Shown here: in pieces, positions 44,478 to 55,000 of the stretch
Layout of the letters: each line of letters opens with the position of its first letter
How positions within the stretch are numbered: the stretch's first letter is position 1
Origin: Nilaparvata lugens
Taxonomy: Eukaryota; Arthropoda; Insecta; Hemiptera; Delphacidae
Assembly (NCBI RefSeq): GCF_014356525.2
Contig: NC_052505.1
Coordinates: 24,697,432 to 24,761,431 of the forward strand
Length of the DNA stretch: 64,000 nt
Direction: 5' to 3'
Notes under the pieces: generated by a model
Told to the model about the DNA's origin: nothing
The model's database searches: none
What the model saw: the letters and a program-made list of their open reading frames with translations, nothing else
Made by a program: the position numbers and the translations under genes

Positions 44478-46338
44478 AAATTATATCATCAGGTCCACTT
44501 CTCTTTTCCTTGTTCCATTCAACAAGCCCCTCACTATCTATGAATTTAAGTTTTTTAATTAGTTTGTCCACAGCATCATCTACCAGACTGGTTGTTAAAT
44601 ACCTGAAAGTTTCAGTGTGTCTAGACAAGGCAACAATCGCATGGGGCATGCTGTTATAGATTTCATTCTCCTTGTACTTAATTCTGATTAGAATAACATT
44701 TTTATGAGTTAGCCCTTGTGCTTCGTGGATTGTGTGAAGTGCAACATCCTCTCTCCACTTTATAGTATCACCCACCATAAGTTTTTCTTCTTGGGTGAAT
44801 GTTAATATCAAAGTGTCGGGTTGTATCAGATGGTATTCCCCATTTCTGTAAGTAGGCAGAATTGAGGTAGCTCTTTCATTAAGTGTCGTAATATTTTCAT
44901 AGACAGTGGAAAGGACAAAACAAACATCGATAGGACATCTACGAGTTACCGTTTGTTTTGTAAAAGGTTCGCAGAATTCTGAAATTTTATGCCATCTTGT
45001 GGCATAATTACTTCTCTCAATGTAGGGTATTTGGTTTGCGTCACCAACTACAATTATTTCTGAGGCCTTACTCAAGTTAGCAATAAAACCGATGTAACCC
45101 GCATGCATAAGTAGAGCTTCATCAATAAAAACTCTATTGTATGTTTTATTCTGATTATGATTTATTATATATGAGCCAACTGTCCTGTAATCAAGCTTAA
45201 GACGATTACAATGTTTTCGACCATACCTTTCAATGACAGTTTCACGGATTGCTTTAATACCTGCCCGTGTTTGAGTGAGTACTAGATCCTTGCCAGGCTC
45301 ATGATGCGAGACTATAAAGTAAGATTTACCACAGCCGGGAACACCGTCATACCATTTTATTTTGGGAAGTTTACACTCATGAAGAGTTATTCTATTTATA
45401 GTTTTTATTAATTCGCTATTCAGCATAAGTGTAGTATTACGTGTGACTAAAACATATCGTTCTTTAGTAGAGAATTTTAAAGTATCCTCTTGAAATTCTA
45501 CGTAACTTCCACCCTGCTCCAAGCAATATCCCATTCGGTATTTAGAGTTTGTTTTGAATAGGAATCTTTTCAAATTATTATCATAGATGTTCATATTGTT
45601 ATTCAGGACGCTTATTAGTTCATCACCTGATATTGACATGTTTCTTTGCGTGACCCTAAGAAGAATATTTTTATATATTTTAGCATTCTCGTTATCAGTG
45701 TTTTGAAGTAGGGTCCGTAATTCAATCATAGAGTTTATGAAAGCTTCACGTTTATTATTACCTTCAAAGAATCCCACAGGGTACTCAACTCCCGGACTAT
45801 CAGACAGCTTAGGTATATTAAGAAAATTAATTTCACAATAACCTCGATAATAAAAAATAAACTTCAAATCTCTAGCTCCTATGACAGTACTCAAGAGTTC
45901 AGTGGCAGGAATATCAAAATAAGTTTCACCCAGATTGTTAAAAGAATCAATTCCTATAATCAAAGGGTAATTGAATTTACTCCAATCATTTATTCTATTC
46001 AAAAGATCAATAAGTACCCCATTTTCACCATCATTTAATATGAAAATAGGAATGTTCTTATCAGAAAACAAAACTCTTATACAATTAGAATCCAGTAACA
46101 CATTCAGGTTATTCCATTCTTCAAGAGAGAAATACTTTTTATTTCTAAGCAGAGAGAGACCTTTGGATGTTTTAATAATATTTCCTATTTTTGTAAAAGA
46201 TATCATAACATCAACCCTCTCACCAAAATTATAAACCAGACTTATCTTACTTTTATCAGTATTAGTTGTTACGTTGAAACTATAAATTTTGTTAAGGGAT
46301 TTTGAATCCCAATACGCGTAGGACAAAACAATCTGCAT
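44470..46338 (-). CDS. LINE ORF1: superfamily-1 helicase of alphavirus-like RNA-virus type
   Basis: This intact protein of 622 residues has its ATG at 46338-46336 (an in-frame stop lies upstream) and its stop TGA at 44472-44470. Residues 1 to about 320 match nothing I recognise. I see no RNA-binding zinc knuckle, RRM, coiled coil or esterase of a usual LINE ORF1, and no capping-enzyme motifs. Residues about 325-600 hold every SF1 viral helicase motif in order: I GVPGCGKS (332-339), Ia LVLTQTRAG (352-360), II VFIDEALLM (403-411), III VVGDANQIP (430-438), IV VTRRCPIDV (464-472), V HTIHEAQGLTHKNVIL (535-550) and VI ALSRHTETF (570-578). The family (Viral_helicase1) normally lies in replicases of tobamo-, virga- and related plus-strand RNA viruses and unwinds RNA using NTP. 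Retention of all motifs implies selection or recent capture. A role in RNA binding or unwinding during retrotransposition, or in countering RNA silencing, is inference. Confidence 0.93.
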   Translation of the reverse strand: MQIVLSYAYWDSKSLNKIYSFNVTTNTDKSKISLVYNFGERVDVMISFTKIGNIIKTSKGLSLLRNKKYFSLEEWNNLNVLLDSNCIRVLFSDKNIPIFILNDGENGVLIDLLNRINDWSKFNYPLIIGIDSFNNLGETYFDIPATELLSTVIGARDLKFIFYYRGYCEINFLNIPKLSDSPGVEYPVGFFEGNNKREAFINSMIELRTLLQNTDNENAKIYKNILLRVTQRNMSISGDELISVLNNNMNIYDNNLKRFLFKTNSKYRMGYCLEQGGSYVEFQEDTLKFSTKERYVLVTRNTTLMLNSELIKTINRITLHECKLPKIKWYDGVPGCGKSYFIVSHHEPGKDLVLTQTRAGIKAIRETVIERYGRKHCNRLKLDYRTVGSYIINHNQNKTYNRVFIDEALLMHAGYIGFIANLSKASEIIVVGDANQIPYIERSNYATRWHKISEFCEPFTKQTVTRRCPIDVCFVLSTVYENITTLNERATSILPTYRNGEYHLIQPDTLILTFTQEEKLMVGDTIKWREDVALHTIHEAQGLTHKNVILIRIKYKENEIYNSMPHAIVALSRHTETFRYLTTSLVDDAVDKLIKKLKFIDSEGLVEWNKEKRSGPDDIIYE

Positions 46339-48577
46339 TCCTTCATGTGTGAGAAGGTGAACTTAATAAACTTACTATTTCACTCAATAGAGTATTCAAT
46401 ACTCTGGTACCTAAGTTGAATAATTAACTACCGGTATGCCTTCCATAAGGTACGATACATAAATAACTATTACCTATGTCATAAATAGGTATTTTTGTTG
46501 ATAAATAAATGTACAATCAATTAGTCACAACTGTGTTTATTGATAGAAAATTCATTACAATACTGATCAAATAACTTGTTATATGTTGACAAAGGCAAAG
46601 TTGATAAAACCAAATTCAGAAGAGAAACAAGATGGCCAAGTTCTGAAATGATTTTTCAACGCATGTTATGTTATTTCAGATTACTGTACTCCTACTAGTT
46701 CATCTTTTCCCAGTTATTATCACGAAAAATAATTGGAAATATATTCAAGTTTTGGCTTTGGAATCAAAATTTAATTTTGCAATACCTTTTACTACCAGAA
46801 TGAAAAGCGAATACTGAAATGTTGGGACCATCTTCTATATTAATATATGTTGACTAGAAACGCATTTCACAGCCACATTTCGTAATTGACAAAAATATTC
46901 TTAAATTATAGCTAAGAATATTCTACATTAGTAATTTGATTGAAATTAATTATTAATTTGTACTTGATGACAAGAAACATTGCACATTATTTTTGGAATT
47001 GAACATCATTAGGAATGTAAGTGAGAAAGAAGTTGATTTCTGAAGGAACAGCTTACAGCGGATATTAATATTGTTTGCCAGAAGTATAGGAATTTTGGAT
47101 GAAAATTGAAATCGAATGAAAAATTAATTGAATTTGTTATTTTGGATGTTCGTCCGAAAAGTGAAGTTTCGACTCGATGAAAGCTTTGACGATGAAGAAT
47201 TAGAAATTTGTCAATTTAAGACCTTCAATTTTGGAGGTTTTGATTATTATCTTAAAACATTTTTAAAACTACTACCGTCAATATGAGTATTCCAATAATT
47301 ATGATATTGGAAAATTCATCAGTATCACTGTATCAAAAATGTTCAATACAGCCACATTTTATTTCAATTATTCCACATCAATTGAAAAAAAGTATTGAGT
47401 ATGTGAATAGCTAATATTCTTTAGCAGAATAGTAATTTGTTCATTACTCAACTAATTACTATTTTTCATAACAAAATAATACGAAGTCCACCCAAATACT
47501 GTACTAAAACAATATTGCACTCAAATATTACAACAGTTGTGTCAATTAAACATAACATAAATGTCATACAAATTATAACTAGAAGATAGCTAGATAGTGA
47601 ATGACAATAATACAATCATATCAGTTATCAAATCTTACTCAACAAAATTAATACTCCTCGAAAAATAGATGAAAGAACATAAATAAAATAATCACTGCTC
47701 TAAGGCACTCTTTGTTTCCATAATTCATCAACAAAATATGGATATGAAAATAAACAATAAATAGTATTGATAAATTAACAAATAATAACATACCAATTAG
47801 GTACAGTTTAACAAAAACAAAAATCACTGGGTCTTATAACAAATAAATCTAGCTTGTTGATCTTATCAATATTTCCAACATAAATTGGAAAATTATTAAT
47901 TGAAGTTAATGATAAATGAAAATACAATCTAGGGCTGAAAATAAGGATTAAAACCCCTATCCACTATCCACAACCTAGAATGAATTATAGGTTTGAAAAA
48001 GAAAGTTACTCTTTGAAAGTAGAGATAAAGTGTCCAGGTAATGCAAGTGATTGCATGAACTTCTTAAAGTATACTCCAATCATTGGCTGATTGAGAAGAG
48101 CTTCTAACTCTTCACAATCGACTAGTGTGAACAAACTTCACAAATTCAAGACATCACTTACTACCTCAGTACAACACTATAGCTTACAAATTCGAATATT
48201 TTTTTAGATTGAAGTAATAGTTAGAAAAAAATTAAATTAATTTCTCAGTAGAAGCGAGTTGTACTTGGTAAATGGTACCTTTTAACAGTAGCAGACTACA
48301 TTTTAGTACTGCCATAACAAGGGAAACTTTAGAGACACTTGTTGCTGCTGTTACAGGTTGAATGTAAAGCGGCTTGTAAGAGGAAAATTGAGACGCCAAG
48401 TTACAGTCGGCCAGTATGTCATTGACCACTTTCAATTTCCATTCAGTCGGATTGAATAAAAATTGGTGAAAGTGACGTACTGACAAGCACTGTCTACCAG
48501 CAACCTCTAGTCTCTACTTTCCCTGTCTACAAGTGGCTTTAAAACAACTCTAAACTACTTATTCAGAAGTAGAGCTC
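46339..48577. other. Spacer upstream of the helicase LINE
   Basis: No gene is supported. The first few hundred bases should include the LINE 5'-UTR, whose start I cannot place. An 84-codon minus-strand frame at 48232-48486 has no recognisable features. The 3'-UTR of the gene ending at 48910 should lie at the right edge and below. Confidence 0.4.
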
Positions 48578-48842
48578 TAACACCTGGTTGCACAAAAGTC
48601 TGTCAACTTTTAATCCTAATTAAATGACACGAGAGCCAATCAGAGTAACCTCCTTTCCAGAAAACCATCACTGATTGACTCTCGTGAAATTTAATCGTGA
48701 TAAAAATTTAACATTTAATCTCGATTAAATGCCACGAGAGTCAATTAGAAAAGCCTTCTTCTCAGAAAAACATTCTCTGATTGGTTCTCGTGGAGTTTAA
48801 TCATGATTAGAATTTATCAGACTTTTTTACAACCGGGCGTTA
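48578..48842. mobile_element. MITE, 265 bp, TAACACCTGGTTGCA termini
   Basis: TAACACCTGGTTGCACAAAA at the left is inverted as TTTTTTACAACCGGGCGTTA at the right. Inside are two successive palindromic modules built from ACGAGAGCCAATCAGA and complementary pieces. It starts 68 bp beyond the stop codon of the downstream gene, so it probably forms part of that gene's 3'-UTR. Confidence 0.8.
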
Positions 48843-48909
48843 GACTTAAAGTTAGTGCCACCACTCACAAAATAAAATGCAAACAATTCAAAGAGTAGTT
48901 AGGTGCACT

Positions 48910-49170
48910 TTAGATGAGATGAGAGGAGGTGGTGGTGACACTGTGTCCGTTGGTGGGAGGAGGAGAGGAGGGCGACGATGAGGAGGAGGTGGGGGTTTGC
49001 GGCGCGGATGCGGATGACTTGCTGGATCCACGACGGCGACGCCCCGCCTTGGGGAGTAGCGGCGGACACTCAAAGTGGCGCACGGCTATCTCCACCATTT
49101 CCTTGCGGTCAGCCTCGTTCCACTCGCTCAGTGCCGACTCCAGCAGGCCCACTAGTTTCTCCTTCTTGCC
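48910..49170 (-). CDS. Last exon of the unrecognised gene
   Basis: It opens after GGGCCAG, encodes GKKEKLVGLLESALSEWNEA, then a basic GRRRRG and a Ser/Pro-rich tail. It stops at TAA (48912-48910). Confidence 0.78.
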   Translation of the reverse strand, partial: GKKEKLVGLLESALSEWNEADRKEMVEIAVRHFECPPLLPKAGRRRRGSSKSSASAPQTPTSSSSSPSSPPPTNGHSVTTTSSHLI

Positions 49171-51963
49171 CTGGCCCACCAAACAAACATCAAATTATTA
49201 ACGCACAATATTATGAATAGAGTAGAATAGAAATATCAATTAGTAGATAAATACTTAAAATATAGTGGACCATGTCACAATACATAAAAATACAATTCAA
49301 TATAACGAATACAGATTACAAAGTGTCATACTAAAGTGTCACACTAAAACCATACATCACAGCCATCTCTACTAGAATACCCCGACCCCATCAAAATGGT
49401 AACAATGCATGACTATAGTGAGGTACACATTATAATGGCAGTGGAGAAAGATAGTAGAACAGCGTTGCCGATTCTCTGCATTGCTACTGCCTTCTATGTA
49501 GGATGGCTGATAGTGGATCAGATGCAATATCAACTGTTCATCCTTGTTCACGATAGTCAATTAAGTTATATTTAAACATTTATAAAATATATTTTCCAAT
49601 GATAAATTAATCAGTTTTCATAGTTCAGATTAAATATTTTGTTAATAAATTATATTTCCAAAAAACGTATATTTTATGTTAAAAAGTGGATCTGGGAACG
49701 TTGCAGAGCTAGAAAAGGATAACGCTGGATAACAACAACAATATCAATCAAATTCTGCCATTATAATGTGGATCTCACATCTCACTAATTCATTCATGTG
49801 GACTGAAAGTTGATCCCTATGTTTTGGTGCACAAGTTGAAGGAAGCCGACTGCTCATGCCAAACGTTTCTAGTCCTAATGAAAAACGGGAGTTCCTCAGA
49901 TCAGCTAGATTTCAATTTGTCTTGCCAAAGGTCTATAAATACAGGCCATAACACGATCCCGTGCTACATTGCAAAATCGCCATTTTGGGTTATTCTAGTC
50001 CACCAATTTTCAAATTTATCAGCTGTATTATAAATTAAACAACATGATGTGTTGTTTGTAATTTTTTTTTCAAGAGGTATTGCTTGGCTTTGAATTGTAA
50101 AATAAATTCTTTCAACAGAATAATAGTATTTAGATTTCAACTAGCAACTGAATTGTTGATTTTTAGATTTAATTGATTAGGAACTTTGAACTCTTTTCGA
50201 GGTTAGCCTCGCATATTTCTGTCTTGCCCCAATGCCTTATGAATCATAACAGCTATAATATGTTAAAAGAATAATAACAATTTTTAATAATAAGTAAATA
50301 ATTGAACCATTTATAACATATAATTATGAACTAACATGAATTTACATTATTATCTGAACCAGAATATTGTTTTTATAATGCATTATTTTTTACGTAAAAA
50401 TTGAATTTTGAAATGTGCCGCCATAAAAGTAACACAAAATGGCCGCTACATAAGGAACACGGTTGTCTTGACCTGGTTTCTATAGACCTTGGTCTTGCCT
50501 ATAAAATTAGATGTAGATAACATAGCCTAAAAGATTTTGCTCAATTATGTTTCAAAGGTAAAAAGAGAGTTTGGGGAGAGTAGTTTTTTCTTTTAAATGA
50601 CAATATGTTGATATTATGACAATAATTATATGTTGATATTATTCGAAATGTTTTGATAATTTTAGGTAATAAAAACAAATAACGAACAGTTGAATCACTG
50701 GACAATTTGAAATAGAGGACAAAATAAATGTAACCCTCAAAAATAACGGGTTGCTAGACTAGTTGACTCGAATAGCTGACAACAACTCAGCTGGGGACTG
50801 ATGTTATTGAATGCACAGTAGTCTTGATGCTGTAGAAGGGGTGAATCGGCCCAGGGATCAACTTGTGAGACCGCAACTATAAGTTTAGTTAGCTGGTTAG
50901 CTCTAGTTGAAAGCATGAGGGTTGAAATCTTTGATCAACAGTACGAAATTCTTGCCCAATTATTTTTTATACAAGGATACATCTAACAATATTAGTACTA
51001 GAGTACAGATGGAAATGGATTGTAGAAGTTAGTATACAATTTTCTTAATTCTTCATTTCTGTTGAACTGTTTAATTACATTTTTGTTCAAGCTATTAAAA
51101 AATAATAAGTAACTATCAATCTCAATTGTGATTCCCTTGGCGATTTTATTTTCATTAGCTTACTGTTTATTTTTCGAAAATGATTTGTAATTAAGCACAA
51201 TTTACTGAATTCGTATAATATTGTAGCTCGATATATTTAGTTTTAGGGCAAAATTGTACTATAATTATGTTTTTAAATGGCACCAGCTGAAAAATCTGGT
51301 GTGGTGCACTCACACAACTTTCCTTGCCGTTATGAAAATTGATCACCTGACGCTAGTGTACTCGCGCTTCTCAAGTCTACTATTCAAAGATATGAGACAG
51401 CTGGTGATAGGTCAATAACGCTGGAGACACACGAGGTCTGCTATCTCTTCGTAGTGAATGATTTAATAGAACCAACAGTTGCCAACAGTTTGCAATTTAA
51501 TAATCACATTTTCTCGGATTTTAAGCTTATCTTCAATTTTATGTGGAAATGTTACTGGACATTAATTGCAGAGATTTTCATGCTCAATCTTTTCCACTTG
51601 AAATTTTTTGTTTAAATTGTATATGAAGGCTGATAATTGAGAATCTAAAATCAAACTTTGCATAGATGGGGCAAAGCTCCAGGAATTTTTACAGATATAG
51701 GACATGTTGCAGATGATAGAGCTTATCAATGACTATTTCAGTTATGAATTTGATCAGAATCGCTGGAGCCGTTTTCGAGAAAATCGCGAAAAACCCTATT
51801 TTTGACAACATTTTCGCCATTTTAGCCACCATCTTGGATTGCATTTGATCGAAATTGCTCGTGTCGGATCCTTATAGTGTAAGGACCTTACGTTCCAAAT
51901 TTCAAGTCATTCCGTTAACTGGGAGATGAGATATCGTGTAAACAGACGCACAAATCATACACT

Positions 51964-52027
<64 letters not shown>

Positions 52028-55000
52028 GACCAATACCCAAAAACCACTTTTTCGGACTCAGGGGACCTTGAAACTTACAGAAATTTGGAAATTGGGGAAC
52101 CTTAATTTTTTTGGAAAGCAATACTTTCCTTACCTATGGTAATAGGGCAAGGAAAGTAAAAAAGGGTTTAGCAGGACCCAACACTGAAAAATTTTTTGCA
52201 ATAAATTGATTGATTGAATAAATTCAATTTAAATTTACCATCTAAACTTGTACCAAATTTTCAAATGGAATCTTTTTGAATTCTATATTGTGATACTTCA
52301 CATTAACCAAAAATCTTTATTTCAACTAAAATCAACATACTAACCCCCAGTTGCAGGTATGTCGGATAATGTTTAATCACTATAAAATGCTATACTTTAA
52401 TCGAGATTAGCGCTAACCAATGCATTTTGGTTGTACAAGACAGAAATTTCAAGCGAAAACGCCGATTAAACTAACCGGCGTAAAAAATTTAATTCTGATT
52501 AGTTGTCACCACTTTAACGGCGATTAGTTGAAATGAAGAAAATTTGGTTGCACAAAGGTAAAAATCGAAAAATAGCGCCGGTTAAACTAATTGATGTAAA
52601 AGATTTTCAACAGGGCATTCATGGGGAATTGAATCCAACTAACGTCGATTAGGTACCTACTGATAGCTGTCTTCCAATTAGTTTTTGGTAAAAAAACTAC
52701 AAAATTCAAAGTATGAGCTAAATATATGAATGAATTTCATCCGTTAATAAGATAGAGAAATGTATCTAGCTGATATTAGCATTCAAAATTAAATTCTGAT
52801 TTTTGAGGTTAGTTTTCGATCTGGTTCGTCTGCAGATAGCACTTGACACTAGCGACAGACAGAACATTTTTATGGCGCATGCCTAATGAATGGTCAACGC
52901 TTCAATAACTTAAGCTCAAATTTGTGCCATTTGTTCAGAATAATAACATCTGTCGGTTACATTACAGTGTTGCCAGATTGTGAAACCGTTAAAATCTTGG
53001 TTATTTAACCGGAAAACTTAATCGGGATTTAAAATTTGTGGAACGGTAATGAATCCGTAAAACTAACGCTAATTTGTTAATCAGCGTTAATGTCCATATT
53101 TAACAGACGTACGTGCAACTGGGGGTATGTTTGTAACATTCCAATTGAAAATCTGAATTGAAATTCAAATAGACTTGATGAATTGCTATAAATGAAGCAA
53201 ACCAAGCTTATTATCATGTACCTCAGTCCAAGTTTTCTGCAAAGTGTCGTAATCGATCATGGCCTCAATGAGCTGACTCCTCAGCTGCACCGCGCGTCGT
53301 CTCTCCTGCAGGGTGAGGCGTCGGTCGCCCCCACCACTTCTCCTCCTATCACCGCGACCATTCTTGTCGCCCGCAGGTCGCTCGGCTACTGTCGCCTTGT
53401 CACTCGAAGGTTGCTCGGCCACTGTCACCTTGCCGTTCGCAGGTTGCTCGGCCACTATCGCCTTGCCGTTCGCAGGTTTCTCGGGCAATGTCGCCTTGCC
53501 GTTCGCAGGTCGCTCGGCAGACGACTTGAAGAGGGGCACAAGCGACTGGTGTCGCTGCAGCAGTTCGAGTCGCGGCGCGATTTTCGCTTCCTTGTCGGCG
53601 ACAGTCCACGTGAACTGGGCCAACTCGCCCAGGTCGCTCACCAGTGGCCCCGACTGATCCACCATTCCGGCGCGCAGGTGCTGCACCAACTGCAACCAAA
53701 CAATCACATATTACAACTATTCAAAAAAGTAAACAAGATGCACCAACGATAAAAAATAAATATGAAAAGGAGGGAGAAGTAGAGAGCCTGAGCGCAAGTA
53801 CAGCACCAATTATTGAGAAAATTGATGACGTAGAAATGGTTTTCACACTTTGAGATCTTACACTCACAAAATCATGTTACAATTCAAATGAAAATTCCCT
53901 ATTTGGCGGAGTTAGAACTTCAAGTCCTCTCTACCACTCAACCTTAAATAAGCCCAACTTCAAATAGTGAGAATTTATATAAAAATGTAGGTAAGTTATT
54001 TAATGCTATTTGAAAGACAGCAACTTTTCCCCTGACTTTCAAACGAATTCCTTGACTTATCCCTCAATTCACCAGAATTTTGGAATTCCCTGACTTTTCC
54101 AGGCCACTCACCACTCTGAAATTGTTTCAATTTTTGTTTGTTGATTTCAACATGAAACCATGGTTCTGTAAGTTGAAAAGTACTAGAAAAATAAAGTTAA
54201 ATTTTCGATATCATAAATTTTCTCAATCATCCATGATGATTTCACAAATTCTAAATACCAAAAATTCACAAAAGCATTTTTCATTTGGCTAAACCTGCAT
54301 TAACTTAAATGGGGAAATCGAATTAAATTGGAACACACACAACAGTGGATAAAAGTACCCCACAATACAAAACAACCAAAACTGATTTTACGGTAGTTGA
54401 AAAACGATTCCTTTTGAATTTACTTGCAATCAGCCTCTTTGCTTTTCAATGAAAGTGATATACACCAAGCAAGTACCAAACTATAACCTCCACAAAGCCG
54501 GGGCCACACCTGTCATGTATCGTTCGGATCCGATACACAGATATCAATTGCCTAGAATGCTGCATACCACACATGTCCCTAATGTACGAGGGTCATTATT
54601 TATAAATGACAATTCGGCCTCATAGTGCAACCGGCTTCTCTAGCAAATCAAATGGGATATTTCGATCACCCACCATACAAATTCGACTTGGTCACTCAAT
54701 AGAAACTTGGAGTTTCCCCCAAACTCAAGACATGACTTTGAAGGCAGAGCTTCCAAACTAACGAGGAGCACCAACAACGTCATAGACCACTTAAACTCAT
54801 TTTGGCGTCAGCATTTTATGAAGAGGATTTTTGTAGGCTGGTCTACTGCTATGAAAAATGACTTGACCTTCACGGCAATTATAATAATTATCATAAGGGC
54901 AAGTAGCTTTTAGTGGAAAAATTTTTCTTTTATATACATTCGTCTTTTATTTATGACCAATCGGAGGTTGAACAATAAATGGCCCTCGTACAAGTGATCT

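Larger units (their letters stand above)
41191..46338 (-). mobile_element. LINE with viral-type helicase ORF1 and EN-RT ORF2
   Basis: Minus-strand order is ORF1 (46338-44470, SF1 helicase), ORF2 (44477-41526, endonuclease and RT), and a 335 bp 3'-UTR ending in AATAAA at 41191. Both frames are intact and overlap by 8 nt. The 5'-UTR start is unresolved, somewhere past 46338. I found no convincing target-site duplication. Flanks carry no other genes, and the element sits between Sar1 and the gene ending at 48910. The near-identical truncated sibling at 38549 shows that the ORF2 and 3'-UTR belong to one mobile family. That ORF1 travels with them is inferred from the overlap. Confidence 0.9.

Noticed and set aside
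53192..53752. 186-codon plus-strand open frame overlapping the third exon of the unrecognised gene
   Set aside because: It is antisense to a phase-consistent spliced exon and arises from the GC-rich 33 bp repeat. Splice sites and composition favour the minus-strand reading.
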